Below the pieces are notes generated by a model. The model was not told the origin of the DNA and searched no databases. It saw nothing but the letters and a program-made list of their open reading frames with translations. Position numbers and translations under genes: made by a program. Below, piece after piece: positions 45,004 through 51,942 of a DNA stretch of 64,000 nt; the stretch's first letter is position 1, and each line of letters starts with the position of its first letter. This DNA is from DATBSK01 sp964501785. GTDB lineage: Bacteria; Actinomycetota; Acidimicrobiia; IMCC26256; PALSA-555. The stretch lies in the NCBI GenBank assembly GCA_964501785.1, contig CAZCUD010000006.1, positions 62,001 through 126,000 of the forward strand, read 5' to 3'.

Positions 45004-45962
45004 GGTCGTCCTCCCGGGTCTCGGTGCGCAGGCTCCGTCGTCGGCGCGCCGCTGGGACGCGACCGGAACTCGTCGGGTTCGAGGTAGATGCGCCGCGCGC
45101 TGGGGACCGCGGCGCGGATGCGCGACTCGACCGCGTCGACGGTCGCCGCGACGTCGGCGGTGGCCCCGGAGGCGAGCTCGACCTTCGCTGCGACGAGGAG
45201 CTCGTCGGGTCCGAGGTGGAGGGTGCGCAGGTGGATGACCTTCGTGACCTCCGGCGACTCGTGCAGCGCGCGCTCGATCGCCTGCTCGTCCTCCGGCGCC
45301 GCGGCCTCGCCGATCAGGAGGCTCTTCATCTCGATGGCGAGCACGATCGCGATCACCCCGAGAAGGAGACCGATGGCGACGCTCCCGAGGGCGTCGTAGA
45401 CCTCGTCGCCGGTCGCGACGGTGAGGGAGACGCCCGTCAGCGCGAAGAGCAGACCGACGAGCGCCCCGAGGTCCTCGAGCAGCACCACCGGCAGCTCGGG
45501 GCTCTTCGACGTGCGGATGTACTCCCACCACCCGCGGCCGTGGCGCACGTGGTTGGCCTCTCGGATCGCGGTGCGGAACGAGAACACCTCGAGGAGGATC
45601 GCGACGCCGAGCACCACGAACGCGACCGTCGGGTCCTCGAGCTCGTGCGGGTGGACGAGCTTCTCGATGCCCTCGTAGGTCGCGAACACCGCGCCCAGGG
45701 AGAACAGGACCAGCGCCACGACGAACGACCAGAAGTACCGCTCTCGGCCGTACCCGAACGGGTGCAGCCGGCTCTCGGCGCGCTGGGCCCTCCGTCCACC
45801 GAGGAAGAGGAGGCTCTGGTTGCCGGTGTCGGCGACGGAGTGGACCGCCTCGGCGAGCATCGACGCGGCGCCGGTGAGCGCGAAGGCGACGAACTTCGCC
45901 ACCGCGATCCCGAGGTTGGCGAAGAACGCGGCAGCGATGGCCTTCTTGCTGCCCTCGTGCAC
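45000..45962 (-). CDS. Cation diffusion facilitator family transporter
   Basis: This inner-membrane cation exporter of about 320 residues is of the CDF family (Zn2+, Fe2+, Cd2+ or Mn2+ in exchange for protons). Metal-site residues are in AEAVHSVADTGNQ (segment 2) and VLLEDLGALVG (segment 5). The GRRAQRAESRLHPFGYGRER loop is typical, and a cytoplasmic domain lies after residue 230. The start is GTG at 45962, since the longer frame begins inside the neighbouring gene. It overlaps the NTF2-like gene and follows the metallohydrolase gene by 14 bases. Confidence 0.92.
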   Translation of the reverse strand: MHEGSKKAIAAAFFANLGIAVAKFVAFALTGAASMLAEAVHSVADTGNQSLLFLGGRRAQRAESRLHPFGYGRERYFWSFVVALVLFSLGAVFATYEGIEKLVHPHELEDPTVAFVVLGVAILLEVFSFRTAIREANHVRHGRGWWEYIRTSKSPELPVVLLEDLGALVGLLFALTGVSLTVATGDEVYDALGSVAIGLLLGVIAIVLAIEMKSLLIGEAAAPEDEQAIERALHESPEVTKVIHLRTLHLGPDELLVAAKVELASGATADVAATVDAVESRIRAAVPSARRIYLEPDEFRSRPSGAPTTEPAHRDPGGRP

Positions 45963-45976
45963 GGGCGACAGGGTAC

Positions 45977-46678
45977 CTAGGCCGCGTGCGACGGCTCGAC
46001 GGCCCAGATGGCCCGCTTCGGGACGCACCGCTCGTGCTCGCCTGCGTCGTCGGAGACGCGGATGCGCACACCGTGCCCCGATCGGTCGTACCCGACGAGC
46101 GTGCCGGTCGTGCCGGCGTCGGTGGTCGAGTCGAGCCAGCGCACCGTCAGGCGCTTGCCCTTGCCCAGGCGGAGGCGCTCGTCCCAGCCGTAGTGCAGGC
46201 GACCGTCGGGACCGCTGCGAGCGGGCTTGCCGATGCGCACGCGCTCCTCGGCGAACGACGTCTCCAGCGCGAGCGCGCGCTCGGGGCCGAGGAACTCGGC
46301 GGTCGCGTCGAGCAGCACGCGAGCGAACGTCGAGCCGTGGTGGGGCAGGTCGATCGCGGACCAGAGCGCCCAGTGGGTGAGCTCGTGCAGCACGACGCCC
46401 TTCGTGCGGTAGCGGCGGGGGAGCGTGATCGTCGGCTCACCGTCGAGCTCTTCGCGGAAGAAGGCCTGGCGCGCGCCGTTGCCGGGCCGGAAGCGCGGGG
46501 TCAGGTCGAGGGTGTGCTCGGGGAACCGGGCCTGCCACCACAGGGTGCCGACGACCCGTTCCGCGAACGTGCGGCAGGCCTCGAGCCCCGGGAGCGGGCT
46601 GGACGCGACCGGCATCTCGGCGCGGTAGATCCTCGACCGTTGGGAGTCACGCGGCGGCCGGACCTCGTCGAAGGCCAT
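45977..46678 (-). CDS. TIGR04338-type putative metallohydrolase
   Basis: This 233-residue soluble protein has a zinc protease-like motif, VVLHELTHWALWSAIDLPHH (HExxH plus a third histidine). The C-terminal DAGEHERCVPKRAIWAVEP may be a second domain. This fits a small actinobacterial family (TIGR04338) of unknown substrate. The start ATG at 46678 was chosen over longer upstream frames that cross the B2 palindrome. It is immediately upstream of the CDF gene and likely co-transcribed. Confidence 0.8.
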   Translation of the reverse strand: MAFDEVRPPRDSQRSRIYRAEMPVASSPLPGLEACRTFAERVVGTLWWQARFPEHTLDLTPRFRPGNGARQAFFREELDGEPTITLPRRYRTKGVVLHELTHWALWSAIDLPHHGSTFARVLLDATAEFLGPERALALETSFAEERVRIGKPARSGPDGRLHYGWDERLRLGKGKRLTVRWLDSTTDAGTTGTLVGYDRSGHGVRIRVSDDAGEHERCVPKRAIWAVEPSHAA

Positions 46679-46726
46679 CGCTCCCGATGTACCACGTCCG
46701 CGCGCCGGCGCTGTGCCATCTCTCTT

Positions 46727-46777
46727 CGTTCTGGCGTCAGCAGACCCGCGTGGCGCGGGTCTGCTGACGCCAGAACG
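46727..46777. repeat. Perfect palindrome, family B copy 2
   Basis: A 24-bp perfectly paired stem closes a 3-base loop (TGG). The left arm (46727-46750) begins CGTTCTGGCGTCAG and the right arm (46754-46777) ends CTGACGCCAGAACG. It lies 2 bases past the end of the SDR gene at 46780 and 48 bases before the start of the metallohydrolase gene. The outer arms match the palindrome at 15981-16035. It is a strong terminator candidate, but with no T-tract. Confidence 0.8.
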
Positions 46778-46779
46778 GG

Positions 46780-47616
46780 TCAGGACGAGCGCGGGAGCTG
46801 CATGGGGTTCTCGGTGACGACCCCGGTGGTCGCGGCGGAGGCGCCGGGGTCGTGGGTGACGTCGGTCGCCATGATCCCGTGCTCCGCTCGCAGGCGCGCC
46901 ATGCTCTCGTTGCGGCCGGTGTACGAAGCGGGCTGGCGCAGCATCCACACGATCCCCTCGGCAGCCACGCTCGTGGGCTCCCAGTCGGAGTGGTCGAGGT
47001 CAGGGGCGTTGGCGACGAAGCCCTCCGACGCCACCGGCACGTCGATGCGGAAGGTGTTGACCGCGATGCCGTGCGGGCGCAGCTGCGCGGCGGCGGAGAC
47101 GGTGAGGTGCTCGAGCGCGATCTTCGACATCCCGTAGGCCATGAGCCCGGGGAAGTAGTTGAGCGCGGCGAGCGAGGAGACGTTGACGATCGCGCCCTCG
47201 CCGCGTTCGCGCATGCCCGGCACGACGGCGTGGATCGCGAGGAGGGGCGCCCGCAGGTTCACGTCGAAGACGAGGTCGTGGCGCTTCATCGGGAGGTCGA
47301 GGTCGCCGGGGAAGGTGATGGCTGCGTTGTTCACGAGGATGTCGACCCGACCGAACGTGTCGATCGTCGTCGCCACCATCGCCTCGACCTCGTCGGCGGC
47401 CGCGAGGTTGGTCGGCACCGCGATGGCCTCTCCTCCCGCGTCGACGACGGCACGCACGGTCTCGTCGACCGTCCCGGGCAGCGGCAGCGGGCTGTCGTCG
47501 GTCGCCCGTGCCGCGCACGCGACCCGTGCGCCCGCGGCGCCCAGAGCGACCGCGGTCGCCGCGCCGACACCCCGACTCGCGCCCGTGACGATGGCGATCC
47601 GTCCGTCCAGGTCCAC
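46780..47616 (-). CDS. Short-chain dehydrogenase/reductase
   Basis: This 278-residue SDR has the cofactor motif IVTGASRGVGAATAVALGAA, NNAAITFPGD, the catalytic serine in VNVSSLAALNYF and the YxxxK pair in AYGMSKIALEHL. The C-terminal 60 residues are long and Asp/Pro-rich (ASEGFVANAPDLDHSDWEP), unlike the minimal core, so it may belong to a steroid or terpenoid-type group. The start is GTG at 47616. It is followed by the perfect palindrome B2. The substrate is unknown. Confidence 0.9.
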   Translation of the reverse strand: MDLDGRIAIVTGASRGVGAATAVALGAAGARVACAARATDDSPLPLPGTVDETVRAVVDAGGEAIAVPTNLAAADEVEAMVATTIDTFGRVDILVNNAAITFPGDLDLPMKRHDLVFDVNLRAPLLAIHAVVPGMRERGEGAIVNVSSLAALNYFPGLMAYGMSKIALEHLTVSAAAQLRPHGIAVNTFRIDVPVASEGFVANAPDLDHSDWEPTSVAAEGIVWMLRQPASYTGRNESMARLRAEHGIMATDVTHDPGASAATTGVVTENPMQLPRSS

Positions 47617-47670
47617 GGCTGCGCACGCTAGGCGAGCCGGATCGGCCCAGCGCGGCCTCCGCGCGCGCCG

Positions 47671-48594
47671 TCACGCGAGGCGCGGCAGCTCCTGATCGGC
47701 CGGGTCCTGGGCGTACAGGTCGCCGAGCTCGGCGATGCGGTCGATCACCGCGGCCGACTCGAAGTCGAGCGCGGCCGGGTCGCCGTCCTCGGCCACGGCC
47801 GCAACCTCCTCCCACGTGACCGGCGTCGACACCTGCGGGCGGGGCCGCGCCCGCAACGAGTAGGGGGCGACGGTCGTCTTGTGCCGATCGTTCTGGCTCC
47901 AGTCGACGAACACCTTGCCGCGCCGCTCGGCTCGCTCCATGACGATCGTCACGCGCTCGGGATCGTGGTTCGCGAGGAGCTGCCCGAGCGCCCGCGCGAA
48001 GTCCTTGGTCTCGTCCGCCGTCGCCCCGTGGATCGGGACGGCGAGATGCAAGCCCTTCGACCCCGACGTCTTGACGACCGACGTCAGGTCGAGGCGCACG
48101 AGCAGGTCGCGCAGCTCGAGCCCCACCCGGCAGCAGTCGACGAGCGACGCGGGCGGGCCGGGATCGAGGTCGAACACCACGGCCGTCGGGCGGTCGGGGT
48201 GCGTCGCCGTGGCCTGGAGCACGTGCAGCTCGAGCGCGGCGAGGTTGGCGACCCACACGAGGGTCGGGAGGTCGTCGACGACGCAGGCCACGATGCCGTC
48301 GACGTCGGCGCGCCGCACCCACTCGGGGGCGTGCGAGGGGCATCGCTTCTCGAAGAACGACTCTCCGTCGACGCCGTCGGGGTAGCGCACCATCGTCACG
48401 GCCCGGTCGCGCAGATGGGGGAGCAGCGCCGGTGCGACCCGGACGTAGTGGTCGACGACCGCGGCTTTGGTGAAGCCGGTCTCGGGGTAGAGCACCTTCT
48501 CGAGGTTGCTCACCGTGAGCTGCCGCACCGCCCCGCCTGCGCCCTCCACCTCGATGCGGGTCTTGGACTCGCTGGCCTTGGAGGGGCCGGGCAC
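47671..48594 (-). CDS. LigD-type NHEJ DNA polymerase/primase domain protein
   Basis: This 307-residue archaeo-eukaryotic primase-fold polymerase fills or extends DNA ends in nonhomologous end joining. The catalytic acidic motif is VVFDLDPGPPASL, later blocks are VVKTSGSKGLHLAVPI and RGKVFVDWSQNDRHKT, and LEKVLYPETGFTKA is its usual start. It is a free-standing polymerase: no ligase or phosphoesterase domain is attached. The GTG at 48594 is preferred. It is divergent from ku, with only 19 bases between the starts. Confidence 0.9.
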   Translation of the reverse strand: MPGPSKASESKTRIEVEGAGGAVRQLTVSNLEKVLYPETGFTKAAVVDHYVRVAPALLPHLRDRAVTMVRYPDGVDGESFFEKRCPSHAPEWVRRADVDGIVACVVDDLPTLVWVANLAALELHVLQATATHPDRPTAVVFDLDPGPPASLVDCCRVGLELRDLLVRLDLTSVVKTSGSKGLHLAVPIHGATADETKDFARALGQLLANHDPERVTIVMERAERRGKVFVDWSQNDRHKTTVAPYSLRARPRPQVSTPVTWEEVAAVAEDGDPAALDFESAAVIDRIAELGDLYAQDPADQELPRLA

Positions 48595-48613
48595 GACATG
48601 GGAACCTAGTGGG

Positions 48614-49477
48614 ATGCCGAGTGCGATCTGGTCGGGGACCATTGGCTTCGGGCTCGTGAGCGTGCCCGTGAAGCTCGTCAGCGCGACGAAGAGCAAGGAC
48701 GTGCGCTTCAACCAGCTCGAGGAGTCGACCGGAGCGCGGATCCGCTACCGCAAGGTGTCGGACGCGACCGGTGAAGAGGTGCCCAACGAGAGCATCGTCA
48801 AGGGCTACGAGGTGGCACCCGGCCAGTACGTCGTGGTCGACGACGAGGACATGAAGGCGCTCGCGCCGAAGGCCAGCCGCACGATCGAGATCGAGGACTT
48901 CGTCGACCTCGAGCAGATCGATCCTCTCTACTTCGAGCAGCCCTACTACCTCGCGCCCGAGGCGCAGGCGCTGAAGCCCTACCGGCTGCTGGTCGAGGCG
49001 ATGACCGAGCTGAAGAAGGTCGCGATCGGCCGCGTGATCATGCGCTCGAAGGAGCGCCTCGTCGCGATCCGACCCGTCGACGGCGTGCTGTGCGTCGAGA
49101 CGATGCGCTACGCCGACGAGGTGCTGCCCGCGTCGAGCGTGCTGCCCGAGGACGCCGAGGTCGAGGAGCCGACGGCCCGCGAGCTCGAGATGGCCGAGCA
49201 GCTCGTGGAGGCCCTCGCCGGCGACTTCGAGCCCGAGAAGTACGAGGACTCCTACCGGGAGCAGCTCCTGGCGCTCATCGAGAAGAAGGCCGCGGGCGAG
49301 GAGATCGTCGCCGAGCCGGTCGTCGAGGAGCAGGGCAAGGTGGTCGACCTGATGGCCGCGCTCGAGGCGAGCCTGGCGCGCGCCGGGCGCGGCGGCGAGG
49401 GGGACGCCGACGCGCCTGCGGCCGAGAAGGCCGAGAAGCCGGCGAAGAAGAAGGGCCGCGCCCGCAAGTCGGCCTGA
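48614..49477 (+). CDS. ku: DNA end-binding protein Ku
   Basis: This 287-residue homodimeric Ku binds broken DNA ends and recruits LigD for end joining. The start MPSAIWSGTIGFGLVSVPVK and the blocks YRKVSDATGEEVP and VVDDEDMKAL are diagnostic. Beyond residue 260 is a Lys/Arg/Ala-rich tail (PAKKKGRARKSA), typical of actinobacterial Ku and able to contact DNA. It is divergent from the LigD-polymerase gene, so one short promoter region could control both. The assignment is secure. Confidence 0.97.
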   Translation: MPSAIWSGTIGFGLVSVPVKLVSATKSKDVRFNQLEESTGARIRYRKVSDATGEEVPNESIVKGYEVAPGQYVVVDDEDMKALAPKASRTIEIEDFVDLEQIDPLYFEQPYYLAPEAQALKPYRLLVEAMTELKKVAIGRVIMRSKERLVAIRPVDGVLCVETMRYADEVLPASSVLPEDAEVEEPTARELEMAEQLVEALAGDFEPEKYEDSYREQLLALIEKKAAGEEIVAEPVVEEQGKVVDLMAALEASLARAGRGGEGDADAPAAEKAEKPAKKKGRARKSA

Positions 49478-49489
49478 TGCGGGCGGCGG

Positions 49490-49645
49490 CTACGCCGCCG
49501 GCACCAGCTCCGAGTCGTGGTCCTCGGGGGCCCAGCCGCATCCGGCGCAGCGGCCGTCAGCGGCTTGGGCGTCGTCGAGGAACTCGGGGCAGGGCTCCCA
49601 GCTCACGGTCACGATCTCCAGCTCGGTGATCTCGGTGATCTGCAT
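49490..49645 (-). CDS. 51-residue acidic CxxC protein
   Basis: This small unlisted gene would encode MQITEITELEIVTVSWEPCP and then EFLDDAQAADGRCAGCGWAP and EDHDSELVPAA. It is highly acidic, with three cysteines including a CxxC pair (RCAGCGW), which suggests a zinc or redox knuckle. The ATG at 49645 ends at TAG 49490, close to the convergent ku gene. It lies 30 bases downstream of the binding-protein gene on the same strand and may be part of that operon. Function is unknown; a chance reading frame cannot be excluded. Confidence 0.55.
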   Translation of the reverse strand: MQITEITELEIVTVSWEPCPEFLDDAQAADGRCAGCGWAPEDHDSELVPAA

Positions 49646-49675
49646 GCCCCGATGGAAGCACGGGGGTGAGACAGG

Positions 49676-50722
49676 TCAGCGGACCTGCACCGACTCCCCG
49701 CCCTTCCATTCCCGGAGCACCAGGAACCCATGGGAGAGGGCGCCGTGGTCGTAGACGCCGAAGCCCATCGTCGTGCCCTCGTAGCCGCACGCGGCCGGCA
49801 GGCGCTTGACCCGTTCGAGCGCCTCGCGGATCCCGTCGCGGGTGAGGTGGTCGGATCGCGCGATCGCCTCGCCCGCGAGGCGGCCCATGTCGGCCATGGC
49901 GCAGGTGACCGGGCTGCCCGCCAGGACCGGGTCCTGGGTCGCGAGCCACGCGCGGCGCTGGTTGTCGTCGGCGATGCCGTCGAGGTACTCCCAGCCGACC
50001 CACCCGTCGCGCCACTCGGGTCGGGCGTAGCCGAACATCAACGCCGAGTTCGCGACGACCGGCACGTCCCAGCCGATCGACGCCAGGCCGAGCGCGACCG
50101 CTCGTGACGCCACGCCGAGGCCGAGGTACACGAGCGAGTCGGGTCCGGCGTCGCGCAAGCGGGTGAGCGGCCCGCTCACGTCGTCGGCGAGCGGTGACAC
50201 CGCGTGACGGCCGGTGATCTCGAGGCCGAGCATCCCCGCGGAGTCGTCGAAGCACTCGACGTAGCGCTTCCCGACCGGGGAGCGATCGTGGACGACCGCC
50301 GGGTGCGTCAGCCCGCGGGCGACGAGCCGTTCTCCCAGTGCCGCAGGCTCCTCTTCGAGCGACCCCACCTGGTAGTGGAAGCCGTACTCGCCGCGCGTGC
50401 GCTCGCCGCCGGTGTAGTTGATCGTGGCGAGGCCGACGTCGTCGCCGATCGGCGTCGTGATCAGCGCGTTGTCGCTGATCGCCGGTCCGATGACGAGGAG
50501 GCACCCCGCCTCGTCGAGCGACGCGAAGCCGCGTCGCACGCTGTGCTCCGACCCCATGGGCAGCCCGTCGACGTGCTCGACGACGAGCTCGATCTCGCGG
50601 TCGAGGCGTCCGCCCGTGCGCACCTCGTCGAGGCCGAACCGCAGCGCGCGCTCGACCACCGCACCGCCGTCCGCGTGGGGGAAGTCGTGCAGCACCCCGA
50701 TCCGGAGCGGCGAGCCCTGCAC
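49676..50722 (-). CDS. Signal-less periplasmic-binding-fold protein (AmiC/LivK-like)
   Basis: This 348-residue protein has the fold of branched-chain amino acid binding proteins. It starts LRIGVLHDFPHADGG, with ELVVEHVDGLPMGSEHSVRR and LLVIGPAISDNALI. No signal peptide or lipobox is present, and the start GTG at 50722 is just 5 bases after the cytochrome c stop. It is thus more like a cytosolic ligand sensor such as AmiC than a transporter subunit. No permease or ATPase gene is next to it. The ligand is unknown. Confidence 0.8.
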   Translation of the reverse strand: MQGSPLRIGVLHDFPHADGGAVVERALRFGLDEVRTGGRLDREIELVVEHVDGLPMGSEHSVRRGFASLDEAGCLLVIGPAISDNALITTPIGDDVGLATINYTGGERTRGEYGFHYQVGSLEEEPAALGERLVARGLTHPAVVHDRSPVGKRYVECFDDSAGMLGLEITGRHAVSPLADDVSGPLTRLRDAGPDSLVYLGLGVASRAVALGLASIGWDVPVVANSALMFGYARPEWRDGWVGWEYLDGIADDNQRRAWLATQDPVLAGSPVTCAMADMGRLAGEAIARSDHLTRDGIREALERVKRLPAACGYEGTTMGFGVYDHGALSHGFLVLREWKGGESVQVR

Positions 50723-50727
50723 CCGCC

Positions 50728-51099
50728 TCAGCTGCCCAGGTCGGTGCGGGTGTACTCGACGACCTGCTCGATCTCCTCGGCGCTCAGGCGCCCGCCGAAC
50801 GCGGGCATGCCGGCTCGACCGTCGGTCACGACCTCGATCTCGTCGGCGGCGTCGGGGAAGCGCTCCGTCACCTCGCCGGCGAGCGCGGGGCCGACCCCGC
50901 CGCCACCTTCGGCGCCGTGGCAGCTCGCGCAGCTCTGGGCGTAGATCGTGGCCCCGGGCGAGGAGTCGGTCGCTTCGCCGCCTCCGCCGCCGTCACCGGG
51001 CTGGTTGGCGAAGAGCATCACGACGAACCCGAGCGCGACCACCGCGACGACGATCTCCATCAGGTTCACGAACCGCGTGAAGCCGGACTTGGTGCTCAT
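50728..51099 (-). CDS. Membrane-anchored cytochrome c
   Basis: This 123-residue electron carrier has an N-terminal hydrophobic anchor (VNLMEIVVAVVALGFVVMLF), a Gly/Asp/Ser linker and a cytochrome c domain. The heme-attachment motif is CASCH and the methionine ligand is probably in GMPAFGG. It would work on the outer face of the membrane. The ATG at 51099 overlaps the stop of the DUF6529 gene (ATGA), so both are tightly coupled. Its electron partner is not known but may be the upstream membrane protein. Confidence 0.88.
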   Translation of the reverse strand: MSTKSGFTRFVNLMEIVVAVVALGFVVMLFANQPGDGGGGGEATDSSPGATIYAQSCASCHGAEGGGGVGPALAGEVTERFPDAADEIEVVTDGRAGMPAFGGRLSAEEIEQVVEYTRTDLGS

Positions 51100-51704
51100 C
51101 AGAAGAGCGGGATCCCGGACGGGCGGTCGACGAAGAACCACAGGCTGCTCGTGACGAAGACCACGACGAGCGCCGCGAACACGAGTCCTCCGGCGACGGG
51201 GATGGCCCAGCCGGGGAGGCCCTTCACCCGCACGCAGAGGACCTTGGTGACGAACGCGCCGTAGAACGCGCATCCGACGATCGAGTGGACGAGGACCCGG
51301 GCACTCGACTCGCCCGCCATGTCGACCGACTGCCACCCGAGTGCCCAGAGGCAGTGGTACGCGACGGGGAGCGTGAGCGCGAAGGCCACGATGCCGACGA
51401 GGCGGTGGGCGTCCCCGAGCCACGGCGGCGCGTGCTTCGGCCAGGCGAGCTTGCCGTACAAGCGCATCCCGAGCAGGACCTGGACGACCGCGAGCACCAC
51501 CGCGGCCGTGGCGAACCACACCTTGAGCTGGATCGTGTCGGTGAAGAAGAGCGTGTAGGGCTTCTCGCGGGTCGGCGTGTGCGCGTTCGCGTAGACGCCG
51601 AGCAGCACGGCCACCGCGGCGCCGGCGACGAGGACGCCCAGCATCCGGACGGCGGGGCTCTGGCGCGCGCTCGTCGTGTCGTGCTGCACGGCCGGTGTGA
51701 CCAC
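51099..51704 (-). CDS. DUF6529-type membrane protein
   Basis: This 201-residue membrane protein has about five hydrophobic segments (for example MLGVLVAGAAVAVLLGVYA and VWFATAAVVLAVVQVLLGM). Several histidines lie in or near segments (GDAHRLVGIVAFA, AYHCLWALG, LVHSIVGCAF), a pattern that could hold heme as in cytochrome b561-like proteins. It fits DUF6529, found next to cytochrome c genes in actinobacteria. Function is unknown. Its stop overlaps the cytochrome c start. Confidence 0.78.
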   Translation of the reverse strand: MVTPAVQHDTTSARQSPAVRMLGVLVAGAAVAVLLGVYANAHTPTREKPYTLFFTDTIQLKVWFATAAVVLAVVQVLLGMRLYGKLAWPKHAPPWLGDAHRLVGIVAFALTLPVAYHCLWALGWQSVDMAGESSARVLVHSIVGCAFYGAFVTKVLCVRVKGLPGWAIPVAGGLVFAALVVVFVTSSLWFFVDRPSGIPLF

Positions 51705-51777
51705 GCACCCCCCTCGGGCTCGTCCCGGCGGCTTCCCGGACCGGTCGGCGCAAGACTACGGCCATTAGCCTCCGGGC

Positions 51778-51942
51778 GTGCTCGTCGCGGCGGAGCGGGG
51801 CATCGACCCCGACTGGCCTCCCGTCCTCGTCGCGTTCGTCGTCGTCGTCGTGGGCGCCTTCGTCGTCGCGGCCTTCGTCGTGCTCCGCGCGCTCCGTCGG
51901 GAGCGCGAGGACGGCAGGCGGCGAGGGGGGAGGGGCTCGTGA
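51778..51942 (+). CDS. 54-residue single-span membrane protein
   Basis: This small unlisted gene would encode MLVAAERGIDPDWPPVLVAF, one hydrophobic segment of Val/Ala/Phe (VVVVVGAFVVAAFVVLRAL) and an Arg/Gly-rich tail. It could be a small membrane helper. Its stop overlaps the GTG start of the channel gene (GTGA at 51939-51942), so the two are likely co-translated, which supports its being real. The GTG start at 51778 fits the divergent gap of 73 bases. Function is unknown. Confidence 0.62.
   Translation: MLVAAERGIDPDWPPVLVAFVVVVVGAFVVAAFVVLRALRREREDGRRRGGRGS

Noticed and set aside
45977..46948. Longer start for the metallohydrolase upstream of 46678
   Set aside because: The extension would read through the perfect palindrome B2 and would overlap the 3' end of the SDR gene.
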